Position numbers and translations under genes: made by a program. A DNA stretch of 64,000 nt. Source: Gautieria morchelliformis (taxonomy: Eukaryota; Basidiomycota; Agaricomycetes; Gomphales; Gomphaceae). The stretch covers positions 62,001 to 126,000 of the forward strand of contig WHVA01000115.1 in NCBI GenBank assembly GCA_015179125.1, given 5' to 3'. Within the stretch, counting starts at the first letter, position 1. Every line of letters begins with the position of its first letter. Below, in pieces: positions 12,111 through 23,670 of this stretch. The notes beneath the pieces are model-generated. The model ran no database searches, was not told the DNA's origin, and saw nothing but the letters and a program-made list of their open reading frames with translations.

Positions 12111-13755
12111 AAGTCGCACGTATTTGTATTTCCTGAGGTGCCAAGTGTGGACACGTTCTGGTTACAGACTTATGGTAAGCAAGCCAGGCGAATAATCTAT
12201 ACCAATTTCCGTAAGGCGTCACTGACCGTTGCTGTAGTCGCCGGCTATTTACTAGTAGTACAAGTGGATAGCGCTCGTGAATGGAACTCATCCCACTCCC
12301 TACCACTTTACTGCCCGTGGCAACTACTTGGCATGCGAAAACGGTATGATAATGGAAGGTTCAACAACGTGCCCTGTGCGTGATATTGATGGAAGCATGA
12401 GCCTCAAGTAGTATATCTAAAGCAGTAGCTGATGCGTACCATGCCAACATTATCGCTTTCGGGACGCTCCACTGATTTGCAGATCGTTTATACCCATGGT
12501 CCTATTACTGAAAATCTGACTTCCTGATCGACGACGCGAGCCGATTATGCCTATGGCTATGTTTGGAATATATATTCGAATGAGCTGGTTACATATCAGG
12601 TAAGTCTCCATTATATAGCATTGTAGCATCTGTGACCTTTTTGCTGATGACTACTACTGGCCGCAGTCAAAGGTTCGCCGACAGTGACACATCATATTAA
12701 CTTAGGTACGCTCCCATCCATGTGTGCCATCATTGATGCCTCTGGGGAACTTTGATCAAGTGACATGTCTCATCGACTCGGACTTCAAAGGTCCCCTATA
12801 TACCTGCGTCTCACGTTATAATTACCTTCGAATGGCAACTTAACGAGTCGCATCAGCTTGAGCTCTTGTTCTCTTCCACCTGATGTCTGAAACTTTTGAT
12901 TTTCCTTCCAGGCATTATTTCCGACATTATTCCCCAGAAATTGGCTGGATATTCCTCAAACCAGCCAAACGTCAAGCGAAGGTGAGTGCATGGGAATTAT
13001 ATCTGTGGTACTTGGACAAGACCACGCCATCTGCCACAGTGAATTAATCCAGCTTGCTAGGCGATTCAGACCAGGAATGCCCGTCAAACATCAATTCTGT
13101 CTCGGGCCTGTTCAGCTCGCCCGGTCGGATAAGTATCACCGCCAACCAGTTTGTTGCGAAATGTCAATTGACCCCGCGACGGCTCTGCCCGGACAGCTTC
13201 CCCACCAGGGACATAATATTGTAACGATATAAAGCTGTCGGTATTTCTTCGGTAGGCGGGTTTGCGGAAGCGTTCAAGGGTTGCGACTCTCTGCCTTTCG
13301 AGAGCTGCGTCGAATGAACAAATACGGCTGCTAATTCTAGTCCATGTAGATAGAAGTGTTCAGGCCAGAAGATTCGCCGATGACTGAATTGCTACCGAGC
13401 CTTGGGCGCCAAGGGTGCGGGAATGGGAAGTTAATTATTAGAATCCAGTAATAGTACATCGCTGAAATGGCAATTTGAAGAAGTCCGGCGTACCTCCAAA
13501 TTGCCAATCAATGCTCAGTGGTGCACTGGTTGGTTTCGCGGAAGATCGAGCAATTGGGCTATCATAGCGACCTCCTGGCCCACAGAGTGGACTCACCGGC
13601 AGAAGCATGGTAGCAGGCATGCATTGCGATTTGAATCATGATGTAGAGCGACATTGGGTCTCCGCCGTACATACCCGTGTATGACATCTGCCATCAAGTG
13701 AGATCGATGGAGCCGTTCACCCACCTTCCTGTATGATATCGACTGGTTGGCAATG
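12111..13755. other. Intergenic, no gene recognised
   Basis: No convincing coding exons. Short frames near 12990-13232 and 13438-13620 have no recognisable domain. Confidence 0.35.
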
Positions 13756-13766
13756 TATATATAAAG
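13756..13766 (+). promoter_or_regulatory. TATA box of DUF6533 copy B
   Basis: TATATATAAAG lies 76 bp upstream of the start codon at 13842, in the right orientation and at a plausible distance for a fungal core promoter. Confidence 0.45.
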
Positions 13767-13841
13767 GTTCACAGAAGACCGTCAAGGGGTGGGCCCAATT
13801 GTCTTCATTTCTGTGCCAGTACTAGTAGTTGTTACTCAATC

Positions 13842-15757
13842 ATGACATGGCCTCAAGTTTCACCGATGGCGGCAGGGTTCATATCTGAAGGTCAAAACGC
13901 GGCAGTGTCTGCTGGTACGCTACTGTCACTCTTGAACGCGTCACCCACAGGGTACTGAGGTGTCGACGGAATATTTAGCGGCCGCCTTATCACTGGTTGT
14001 TTTCGACATCTTGCTCACATTGGACGTAGAGGTATGATAAGCCTCACTCTGAGTTGTTTATAAACCTTTGACCTGAAGGACTGCCCGTTCAGATAGCCCG
14101 TGTCTGGAAGTCAGGCCATTTCTTTGCAATGCTAGAGGGTCCCCTGATCACCCATATACCAGAGCGCCGTGGTCAGCCACAAAAGTAGGCTATCTGATAT
14201 GCCGATACCTAGCGGGTTTAAATCTGGTGTAAGCAATAGGCATTTTACTCTAGGCGAGGACTTACGGTCAACCAGATTGACGTTCTGGGGTGGGATTATT
14301 TATTTCAGAGACGAGGTCGCACACTGTATTGACTCTTGACAGTTTACTCAAGCAATGTAACTCAATCTGTAAGTCCGTACCCTGTGAATATATCCCTGAT
14401 ATTAACCGTCACCTCGAAATTTTACGTGTATTAGTTGTCGGTATCTTGATTTTCTTCGACCCGTCGAATAATGTTTACTAGCTAAGCTGTCATGGCAGCT
14501 GTAACGGTTGGAAGTGGTATTTCTTCATGTGGGTTTTTCGGTGACATTATTTACGAGCAAAGCCAACACGACTTCAGAGTAATTGTTGGGAGTGCCTTGG
14601 CATCCAGCAACTTCTTGCTGGCTCTACGCCTCGACAATCTATTCCGCAACACCAAACACTGTGCGCTTTCTGCAGTTCCTCACATTCGCTTACAAACACT
14701 CTCTTGGCACAGTTCGGTTGTTGATGATCATTCTTTATACATGTTAAGTTTCGTCTACCCTTTCCATAACCTGGACCTAATAATGATATAATCGAAAGGC
14801 GAAATCTTGGTATATCGCCCATTTAATCCACAATACTAGCAACTTATGATGTGTTATCCAGGCACAAGCAATAATCCTTTGTCTCCTTGCGGCCCTTTCT
14901 CCCGCGGCCCAACCGTCAGGACCAAGCAGCTGGTTGGGATGTGTGTTTTTGATACCGACAGCACACTCACTCAGCTCTATACCTTCGTGAGTTATGGTCA
15001 CAGGCTTTCACTACCTCACGGGAAACTCAAGGATCTATACTACACAGATCGCCTGAATTGGGCCTGACCTGTAAGCAAAGTGATGAACGCTTCTAAGCTT
15101 GAGCTGAATCACTGTAGGTATTTATTTCGGTCTTGCATTCTACAAGTTTTTAAGACATCTGCGGGAGCGGTCAAACATGATCGGCCATCGCGCTATCAGA
15201 GAGAGCGGGAACGTCATTTCTGTTTTTACGCTCCTCCTTCGGGATGGGGTACTTTTCTATACTATGTGAGCGCCCAGTTATTCTCCCAGATTCAAATTCG
15301 TAATCTTTATTCAGGATTCTTGGTAATAAGCTCCTGAAAGTCAAGACTTCAGGCTGTTTTCTGATGAATATCTTCTCGTATAGCCACGGTTGTAATAACT
15401 GGGGCCCTCTTCACAACTCAGAAGCATGCGCTGGCGGGACTCCCGTGAGAAACCTCAACACCATATTCCTTGACTTTGATTTCTCAGATGGTTGTTTATG
15501 CTGATATAGGTGGCTCGTTGCATGTTATTCAATCGCCGTAGGCGTGGCCTTTTGTTTGTTTGGGTATTTTTTAAATGGTTTATTAGGGATCCCGAATTGT
15601 CCTCACGCTTCACGGTAACCCACAAGATCCATTGGGTATATATCGGAAGGGTACTGAGATGCGGGTCGACCCATCGCGGCGAACTCTAAACACCATTCAA
15701 GTTGAAGCTCTATCGGACGGGGAGCTTGGAGTTGTATACTCGGACGCGGTCAGGTAA
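13842..15757 (+). CDS. DUF6533 multi-span membrane protein, copy B
   Basis: The start is MTWPQVSPMAAGF at 13842. After a first intron beginning GTGTCT, the protein reads TEYLAAALSLVVFDILLTLD, the DUF6533 opening helix. Two more introns give IARVWKAPWSATKVGY and then LICRYLAGLNL. Later exons contain GIYFGLAFYKFLRHLRERSN, the family motif LLLRDGVLFYTM at about 15235-15265, and a last exon from GSRIVLTLHGNP to the stop at 15755-15757. It matches copy A segment by segment, including intron positions, so the two are paralogues in direct orientation. The middle exons (about 14290-14850) contain in-frame stops in simple readings, and I could not settle whether these are introns or damage. Confidence 0.65.
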
Positions 15758-16466
15758 GGATAACCATGGCGGATCTTCTAAGTATATTTGAGAAACATTC
15801 CTGTTGATTCTAGAATGACCGAATTGTTATGAAGACTAGACCTTGACTATGGACGCTCAGAAATGGTATCTACCATTCCCGTGTATAATCACTCTAACAT
15901 AGGCGTATTTGATAATTAATAAATACCGGTCCTTCCTTCGCTCACTAGCTGGAGGCCTAGGACCCTGGGACAATCCTGAGGAACACAAAAGTGGTTGAAT
16001 TTTATTATAAAATTCCTGCCCAGGAAACCACGAGCAAACATCTTGTGTATCTATAATTTTTCTGGGACTCCAAATGTTTCCCAATGTTTTCCTTGGAAAC
16101 CGCTAGGCAAATTTTACACGTCTTTAACAAAGAGTTTTTGTGTCAGATTACTGTAAGAAAGTTGAACTTTCCAAGATTTTTTCAAGTGGGCCATCTCGAC
16201 TGTTTTTAAACGGTCACAAACGCGTGACCGTGCGTGTGACATGCGAAGTGCAGCAAAGTTCAAGCCTTCCTCCACGTGGAGAGGACTTGAGCTCCTCAAC
16301 CGAGGCCGCACTTTCATCAACCCTACAAAGAGCCACTGAACTGCTTATTTCCTGTTATTTAGCTCTCGGATCACGGAACAGCGTATAGTTGGGATTGCCC
16401 CAATGAACAGCCACGATAAGCTTGCGGGACTGGCATCACGGTATTGACTAGTCTCTTCTAGCTGTT
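15758..16466. other. Intergenic
   Basis: No gene recognised. The segment just upstream of 16467 is the promoter of the next gene, but I see no strong TATA element. Confidence 0.4.
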
Positions 16467-19323
16467 ATGTATTCTCCCACCCATCGACATACTAGGTCTT
16501 TTCCCAACACAACACCTCCGGTCATCGAACAGCAACATCGTATGGTCTCCCCAGTCCCTCCTCCGGCTCCATTGGATCTGGTGAGTCTGTTCCAATCAAT
16601 ACACCACTGATGCTAAGCCTTCCTTTTGGGTAAGCCCGAGCCACCATCTCCTCATCCCGTATCTCAGCCCAGTCCTTCTCGCTCGCCTTTACGAAATGAA
16701 ATCACACTGGATCCCGTCACAGGAACGCCCAGCCAAGACGGCTCCCCAGATCTCGTTGATGACAATGATCCCTGGGGTACGAGTGGCAGAGATCGAATGA
16801 GTCACTCACCCTCACCCTCTATTCCTAACTTCGCGTCTTCATTCGCGCAGCGTGTCGGTTCGCTGGTGACTACCGTTAGCCCTGGATCACAGCCGGGGTA
16901 TCTTCCCACTGAGGCTGAATTAGAGGCTGAAGCGGAGTTGCAACGCGAGAATAGCAGACGTGAGGCGGAACGTATTATAACCCAAGAGGCAATGGAACGC
17001 AAGAAGGTTGAGGACAGGGTGCTTGAGATGCTGGAAGGCTCTAGGGCGCGACCCATCCGATCACAAACCACCCCATCCCCAGGCGGTCCTCCTGGTCAAT
17101 CGCCGACCGACAAGGGAGGTGGCAGTGGGTGGTGGTCGGCTGCAAAGAATAGGCTGACGCCCACAAAGGAACTAACGCCAGCTCAGCAAATTGTTTTAGA
17201 CACCAAGGCACGAGAAAAGGAGAAGCGGAAGAGCAAGGATAAGGAATGGCCTTCTAATGGGAAAAGTAAATACCAGGATCCGACGTATCAATCGCTTTCG
17301 TTGCCTCCAGGTGCCAGACCACCAGGAGGTATGGTCGGCGGAGGGGCTAATGTTATTCCAGGATCCCCAGCGTCTCCTTCGCCACACTCCAATCGCCCAG
17401 CGAATCAGCTTATGGGTTCGCCCTCACCGTCACCTTCTAGGAGTCCAGATCATTCGTCAATCCGTTCGCCGTCCAATTTCGTCGTGGGATCGACCAATAT
17501 GCCACAGCCCGGGACGTCCCCCGCCCTCTCCGCTGCATCTTCCCGGGATCCACCGCCTTTGTATGCCCAGTTCTCCAGTGAAGGGGGCCTGGATGTGCCA
17601 GGTGCGTTATCGCTGCGCGATTTATCCACCTTAGCGAAGGCTCAACTCTTTGGCAGCAACGCTGTTGACAATCGCTCGACGATTTGAAAAGCTGGAGCGA
17701 TGGGCTGTGGGACATGTGCGGGCGCTTGAGGAGCGAATGAGTGATGTTGAGAAGTGGCTTGTGGATAAAGAACGCGAACGTGAAAGGGATTCCGCGTCGT
17801 CTAAGACGTCGCTCGGTACCAAATCCGATGCCTCCGCGAGAACCGAAGAGATAATCTCACAGCCGAAGCAGCAAGTCGTAACAGTTGAGCGCCAGAGGGT
17901 GGAGGTTGACACAGAAGTTAAACGTGAGGTCAGTGAGATGAAAGACGAACTGGGCGAGCTCCGGGGCCGTGTTGGCGAGCTGGGACGGGAGATGGCTCGG
18001 CTCGCAAGTAATTCATCAAGTGCCGTTTCCCACTCTGTCTCTCCCTCCGAGGCGTCAGGATTTGGAATAGGGAGGATTGTCTCCCCTGAGACGACCGATC
18101 CGAATACACCAGTAATGCCAAGTCCGCGGACACTGCCGTCCATCCCTGTGGATCACGATCAGCCCCAATCCCCCTCCACGCATTCCATTGAGCAGTCTGA
18201 GACGGCTAGTATCATTTCAACGAGTACAGCCACTCGCACCAAGTTGCCATACCCTACCGGTGATTATACCTCACCTTCGCCTCCTAGCTCGCCTCGGCCT
18301 TCAGCCTCACAAAACGTTGGCAATTACACGGCTAACAATGCATCCTCCAATATATCTCGAACACGGCCAATGTCGTACTCTGGCCTTCCGATACCCCCGA
18401 CCAACTTTCTGTCCTCAGTCGCACTTCCTCGGTCGTCTGGTATTGATGATTTTGCTTCTGGCTCACCCGCGTTGCCCCCTCCACCCAGCACTCGTCCCAT
18501 ATCAACTAGCCCCGGCCCGAGAAAGCGGTATACTGTTGCTCTTGGGCAGCCGCTCTCGTCATCTCCCTCAACCTCTTCTGCTGCTCCCACATCCGTCGCT
18601 GGCGAACCACCCACGCTTGATGTCATTGAGACAAAAGTAGACTTCGGTGAAGGCCTTTTCTCAGAGCCTCAACCTCTTGAACTGCAGACTGCATTTTTCA
18701 GTCGTGTTCCTGGAGAGAGTGAGGTTGAGGATGAGGAGAAACAGCGACAGCCGGAGGAAGAAATCATTAAGGACGAGGACAAAAGTAGCGAAGGAACTTT
18801 GCACAGGCAAGAGACTATTGGCAAGACGCCTATTACGCTGTCGAGACTCTCGCTTTCTCCCCCACCCTCACAGAACTCTTCACCAAGCGATGCCAGTAGA
18901 AATACCACCGGGTTGCAGCATAGTTCCCCGCGATCATCGCCGTCCAACCCCCGTATCCGCGCCCAGTCTACGTACGGCGTTCCTGGTTCTTCTGCATCCT
19001 CGATATCCTCGCTTTCCCGCCACGAACGTACCCCTGCCTTTGGCTCAATCACGCCGTCTCCTAGCGGGAGAGATGTCGACGATGGGAAGGGATCTTGGAA
19101 GACACGGTCGCGAAGCATTGATCGTATCGGGTTGGGTATTGATGCGGGACAGGGGGTCGGTAATTTCGTGGACCCTCTAGTAATCAGGAAAAAGGAGAGG
19201 GAGAAAGAGAGGGGAGTCTCAACGGCGGCGACGCGGGGTCCTATTGTGGGAAGCCCTGGAGGTCCGAGGGGAAGGGTGGCATTTGGGGACCTACTCGCCT
19301 TTTTCGATGCGGAGAAGCAATGA
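16467..19323 (+). CDS. Ser/Pro-rich coiled-coil protein of unknown function, 915 aa
   Basis: Three exons, 16467-16580, 16635-17601 and 17657-19323, join in phase across introns of 54 and 55 bp (GTGAGT..AAG and GTGCGT..CAG). The second intron removes the overlap of two long frames and creates the clean coil LTIARRFEKLERWAVGHV. Three helical charged segments stand out: about residues 130-175, 360-410 and 440-480 (DELGELRGRVGELGREM). The rest is low-complexity Ser/Pro/Thr with many SP and SPS sites, typical of a phosphorylated cytoskeletal or polarity scaffold. It ends FGDLLAFFDAEKQ. No signal peptide or membrane span. I do not recognise a named family. This is the best-preserved large host gene in the window. 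Confidence 0.75.
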
Positions 19324-19659
19324 TATGTTAACGACTGAATATTGGCGTTCGTTTCATGTTACTATTTTGTTGTGATTCCGTCATTACGCTCATATACCCG
19401 CTCACGATTGGTCATGACTTCTTTTTTTGCCACTCGTCTAGTAATGACTAATGGCCGGGGTACTTTAACAATGCAACCCTTAGATCGCCTTGCCCCCCTC
19501 CTCCTTTGTTTATTTTCTTGCGGTCGTGCTGCCCTTCGGCGCTAACCTGCATCCCGCGCCACCCGGCCCAGGTTCCTGAAGTTATTGGTGCCCCACATGT
19601 CACGATACATTTGCAAATACTCCAAGACATGGATCTGTGCCTGCAAATGAAGGTGTGAA

Positions 19660-19890
19660 GGAACAACAGGCAAATATTGCATTCTCCAATCCCTGAAGCT
19701 TGCTTGGACACAATCAGCATGGACTTCATTATAGAACTACTGGATGCACATGGGTGTGATGCAGTCATGAATGTGGTGGAATTCATTTCAAAGCAGGCCC
19801 ACTTCATCCCCACTACCACACAATCATGGTGGCTGGGGTGGCATGACTTTTGTGCACCATGTGTGGAAGCACCATTGAAAACTCCGAGAT
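19660..19890 (+). mobile_element. Ty3/gypsy integrase fragment (fossil)
   Basis: A short stretch encodes a diverged integrase core (DTISMDFIIELLDAHGCDAV, then FISKQAHFIPT) that aligns with the integrase of the chromovirus at 28768-35024 but is clearly older. No terminal repeats or other parts remain nearby. It is broken. Confidence 0.7.
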
Positions 19891-19929
19891 TATATTTTGG
19901 TTCCTTTTAAACTGCAATAATCAGTAACT

Positions 19930-19955
19930 TTGAGCACTGACAAATCAGTGCTCAA
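19930..19955. repeat. Perfect 11-bp hairpin
   Basis: TTGAGCACTGA and its reverse complement TCAGTGCTCAA flank a 4-bp loop (CAAA). It lies just after the integrase fragment, with no gene beside it. There is no downstream T-run, so it is not an obvious terminator. Confidence 0.6.
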
Positions 19956-21093
19956 GAATGTCATCCCCGACTCTCTCCGAAGGGGAGGGCGGGCTGGTTG
20001 AACGCAAATGTCCGTGTTTGCACTGACGGGGAGTGCCATTCAACTCATTTCATTGGCTGACTCTTCCGCTTGACTCATCTTAGGGGGACGCCCCTGCCCG
20101 TTTCTCTCCGAAGGATAGGGGTACTTGTTTCAAATCAAATCTGACCACGTCTTTCGCTTCTTGCTATCCTCTCTCCATCCTTACCTTTCGCGCTTTCCAA
20201 TTTATCTCATTTTTTCATATACACAGTTCCATCATACTGACTTCCGGTCACCCCCAGTGAAAACAGACTCTGGCCAGGTATGGTGTGATATGGCAGCCAA
20301 ATGACACCCTGCACTCGCCAGACATTGCCAGATAATTGAGACTATGCCATCGGCCAAAATCGCAGATTTGCTTCGAGGACTGGCCAGATCGAGAGCAACC
20401 CGGCCGCAAGAAGAATGTCCACGGACATGTCCGTGGACCACCCAACCCTAATATTAGTCATACAGTAGGACCATTGTGTTGCTAGTGCCAACCTCGCTCA
20501 CGACGACGACCTCACGCTACGAGGATGGGAAGACATCCGACGATCTTGTGTCGGACGCTATCGCGCAGTGGCGTGTGGAGCCTGGCATGGATGAGCGGCG
20601 ACATTGCGTCGTCAGACCTGGAGGGAGGTGAAAGGTGCCGGTGTAACATTACTAGCGGCGTCGTGGTGGCGTGGCGAGCGCCAGCTCCATCCTCACTGGT
20701 AGCGGCTGAGGCTCAGATGTTGAGAAGACCACTGGCAGGACACCCATTATATTGGCTGGGCACCTGGTCGCGGTTCCATAGGCCCAACGTTTCAGAAGCA
20801 CCGTGGAACCGTCGGAACTGGATTGAAAATTTGAAAGATCCAATGTCCTGCCTCTCCCTGTCTTCGTGTTCATCACCATCTTCTTGTGCAATTCACATGC
20901 GGATCGGGCCTTGGGTTACTTGCGTAGCTTCCTCGTGACCATGCTCTGCCTCTTCCCGCAGTTGCCGCTACTTTCTCATTGGGTTTCATCCGGTAAAACG
21001 CTGTTCAGCCACTACTCCCGAACAGGCGACATGGGAAAATCCAGTCTTGCTTCCTAGAAAGCGAAGAAGCTCGTGCTCGGTATCTCGAATGAA
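19956..21093. other. Intergenic, no gene recognised
   Basis: Two CTCTCCGAAGG motifs at about 19975 and 20105 suggest old repeat sequence. Frames between 20525 and 20938 have no recognised domain. The dispersed palindromic repeat at 20392-20438 lies within it. Confidence 0.35.
20392..20438. repeat. Dispersed palindromic repeat, copy 1
   Basis: The 14-bp core AGAGCAACCCGGCC is followed by a perfect 22-bp palindrome at 20417-20438 centred on GGACATGTCC. Related copies lie at 28629-28684 (inverted) and 39437-39501. Upstream, CTGGCCAGATC is also shared with the 28.6-kb copy. Confidence 0.6.
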
Positions 21094-21104
21094 ATATATA
21101 TAAG
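21094..21104 (+). promoter_or_regulatory. TATA box of the GMC oxidoreductase start
   Basis: ATATATATAAG lies 99 bp upstream of the ATG at 21203. The promoter and first exons of the truncated gene therefore appear to survive. Confidence 0.45.
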
Positions 21105-21202
21105 ACTCATGAGTTGAATGTATTATTCCACTGCCTCTGTTTCTGTGGGGTATCATCGCACAGCTTGCTTCTTTCTTGAACTACACCTACGAACACCTGC
21201 GA

Positions 21203-21430
21203 ATGGGCCAACCAACTGAAGTCGATGTTATCGTTGCTGGGTAGACACCCAACCACCTTTGACCTGTTGTTTTGGCTGACGTGAATCGATTCATCTTCAG
21301 AGGTGGTCCAGCAGGTATGAAGTCGTCGTCACCTTTTCCATCTCGTATCACCTACCCTCTTCCCTAGGATGTGTTGTCGCAGGTAGACTGGCCTACGCCG
21401 ACCCCAATCTACAAGTTATGCTCATTGAAG
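21203..21430 (+). pseudogene. GMC oxidoreductase, N-terminal fragment
   Basis: Three exons, 21203-21240, 21301-21314 and 21368-21430, encode MGQPTEVDVIVAGGGPAG followed by CVVAGRLAYADP and QVMLIEG. This is the FAD-binding Rossmann motif GxGxxG with the acidic residue at the end of the second strand, as in aryl-alcohol and methanol oxidases of the GMC family. Introns are short and canonical. A donor follows at 21431 (GTAACC), but I find no further GMC exon either before the mariner element (21558) or after it (28212 on). The gene is thus cut after about 38 residues and cannot make an enzyme. The segment 21431-21557 reads better on the minus strand, so the GMC fragment was probably already truncated before the transposon arrived. 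Confidence 0.75.
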
Positions 21431-21557
21431 GTAACCAACTTCGGTTTCTCAAGCCCTATAGCACGCTCGAACTTATCCACAGCATAATGGAAACGTTGTT
21501 GATCCAGTAACAGTTTGCCGCTGTGTTGTGCCATAATCATTATGCCATCCTCAGTTA

Positions 21558-22046
21558 CAGCTGTTTCGGGTACATAGGGTGGAGTCTGAAATACATGCCG
21601 CCCGGTGCCGCTCGAAAAGCTCAAGCTGTATCTCCACAGCAATTGATGATTAAGGGCTGGTACCTTGTATATATTCTGTACTATGTAGTAGCTACCCTCT
21701 GATATATAAAACCTGGCTTATTCTGAGTTATTGAATATTTGGATAATTTCACTTATATGCATCATTATGCACTCAAATTCTTTCAGTAAGGTCTGTAACT
21801 TTCTCAGATTATAGTAATATACATGTATAAATGTTGGAAATAGAAAACAATGATGTAATCTCCAGGTTATGGAAGGGGGGAGGGGTGCATGTCTGTTTGC
21901 CTTCTCCCAGCCTTTTTAGCCTTCTACATAGCCAAAGCCTCAGGTTTAAGGACTTAAATATAATATAACCTCTATATATACTCTAATTAACATGATGTGA
22001 CACTATATTTCTTCATCTGCAAGTCTTGCCGGCATGATGTCATGAC
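21558..22046 (+). repeat. Left terminal inverted repeat
   Basis: Matches 27723-28211 in reverse complement. Identity is near complete over the outer 430 bp and lower over the inner 60 bp. The inner end leads straight into the transposase promoter. Confidence 0.9.
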
Positions 22047-22053
22047 ATCATGC
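22034..22053. repeat. Perfect 20-bp palindrome at the inner edge of the left inverted repeat
   Basis: CATGATGTCATGACATCATG is its own reverse complement and contains the bZIP-like half sites TGACATCA. The right repeat has a degenerate version (CATGATATCGTGAC). It sits about 55 bp upstream of the transposase ATG. Confidence 0.6.
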
Positions 22054-22061
22054 GCGACCAC

Positions 22062-22071
22062 GTCACGTGAC
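22062..22071 (+). promoter_or_regulatory. GTCACGTGAC palindrome upstream of the transposase
   Basis: An E-box-type palindrome (CACGTG core, as bound by bHLH factors such as Cbf1 or USF) 35 bp before the ATG at 22107. The same 10-mer occurs before the accessory gene at 27698-27707, outside the well-matched part of the inverted repeats. Confidence 0.5.
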
Positions 22072-22106
22072 AGGCGTTACATGTTGTACACGTACTTGTG
22101 CCATCG

Positions 22107-23330
22107 ATGCCTAGATACATCCCAGAACACCTACGACAACGACAAACGTACTCAGAGGATCTACGAAAATGTGTTATATATCAGAGGTATACACGCGAAA
22201 AGAAGATTGCTGATATCGCAGTGGATCTCAACATGTCGCAACGCGTCGTCGAACACATTCTGCAACTATGGCGCACTACCGGTGAGGTTATGCCACCGGA
22301 ACCCGGCAAGAAGGGGAAAAGGAGAAAAATCATGGATCCTGAGGAAATGCAGGTAAGCAAGCAGCGAACCTTGATGATACCGGATTATGCTGACTCTTAT
22401 CTGGTTTCTCTCCTAGTTCCTAATTCCGCTTGTAGAACACTTCCCGGACCTCTACCTCGACGAAATACAGGGTGTCATGCAGCATCTATATGGAATAACT
22501 GTTGGAGTTAGCACTCTCTGGGATACAATGACAGAACTCGGGCTCACACGGAAATGAGTATGTCCTTTTTTTTCTTGTGATTCTTCAACTTATTTACTCC
22601 CTCGTTAAGTTAAAGGTTGCTGCGGAGCGAAATGAAGACCTCCGACAGGTTTTCTGTTTCCGAATTGGTCACGAAAGCCCCAGCCGTCTTGTATTCATTG
22701 ATGAGAGCCGGATCGATTGCCGCACCACATATCGCTTGAACGGATGGGCGCAGAAAGGGAAAAGAGCAAGATCAAAGGCTAGGTTTGTGCGTGGTACAGG
22801 GTATGTCTCCTTCCATGTCTTACTTTCCTCTAATATTTACATCAGTGTAGGTACTCCCTTCTACCCGCCCTCTGTGATGAGGGGATAATTTATTCCAATG
22901 TCTGCGAGGAATCATATGACGCTGACACCTTCCTGACATTCATCACGAAGCTCATGCCATATCTGAACCCATGGCCCCAGCCGCGCAGTGTCTTGGTGAT
23001 GGACAACTGCGCCATTCACCATGGTCCTGAGGTTGCCGCAATTTGCCAAAAACAGTAAGCAACCCTAACAAATTTCCCAAGTATTCTCAAAAATATCTGT
23101 TATGCAGTGGTGTGCGCCTCTACTACTTACCACCATACTCCCCCGACATGAACCCGATTGAGGAGGCCTTTTCTTACCTGAAGGCATACCTTCGCCGCCA
23201 TGGCGCAGAATTTCGGCAAGCGGTAGATGGCAAAGATGAGATGGCTATTTTGTTATTCCTTCATACTGCTATGTCTTCAATATCAGCTGAGCACTGTAAA
23301 GGTTGGATGACACATTCAAGGTACTTGTAA
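22107..23330 (+). CDS. Tc1/mariner DD34E transposase
   Basis: Five exons: 22107-22352, 22417-22557, 22610-22800, 22851-23054 and 23108-23330 (335 codons with stop, normal for Tc1-like transposases). The N-terminus holds helix-turn-helix sequence (IADIAVDLNMSQRVVEHIL, then LWRTTGEV). The catalytic triad is visible: FIDES (D1), VLVMDNCAIHH (D2) and SPDMNPIEEAF (E), with 34 residues between the second D and the E. The linker PPYSPDMNPIE is classic. All four introns have good GT and AG signals and keep phase. One oddity: exon 2 ends in AAA TGA immediately before the donor at 22558, so codon 129 is a stop. Either this copy is inactive by one change or that splice differs. It should cut and paste the element at TA sites by binding the inverted repeats. 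Confidence 0.85.
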
Positions 23331-23450
23331 ATGTACACATCTGTCCTATCCCTGTACCAGCAGCTAGTGTCAACACCAGTATACCAATCAGTTTGGTCAA
23401 ATATTTTGACTATGCTATTCCCACAGCTCTGCACTTTTTGGGTGATGTGA

Positions 23451-23670
23451 GTGATGCAGGGGAAATAATGGAAGCCATGAATGAAGTGGAAGTGCAGGGA
23501 TGTGGGTGATGCAGGGGAAATCATAGAAGCCATGAATAAAGTGGAAGTGCAGAGATGCGGGTGATGCAGGGGAAATAATAGAAGCCATGAATGAAGTAGA
23601 AGTGCAGAGATGCAGGTGATGCGGGGGAAATAATAGAAGGCATGAATGAAGCAGAAGTGCAGAGATGTGG
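23451..23670 (+). repeat. Four 55-bp direct repeats
   Basis: Units begin at 23451, 23506, 23561 and 23616. Each reads GTGATGCAGGGGAAATAAT, then a GAAGCCATGAATGAAGT-like middle and an AAGTGCAGAGATG end. They lie between the transposase stop and the 9-bp array. A partial unit recurs inside the array at about 23736-23768. Confidence 0.85.
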
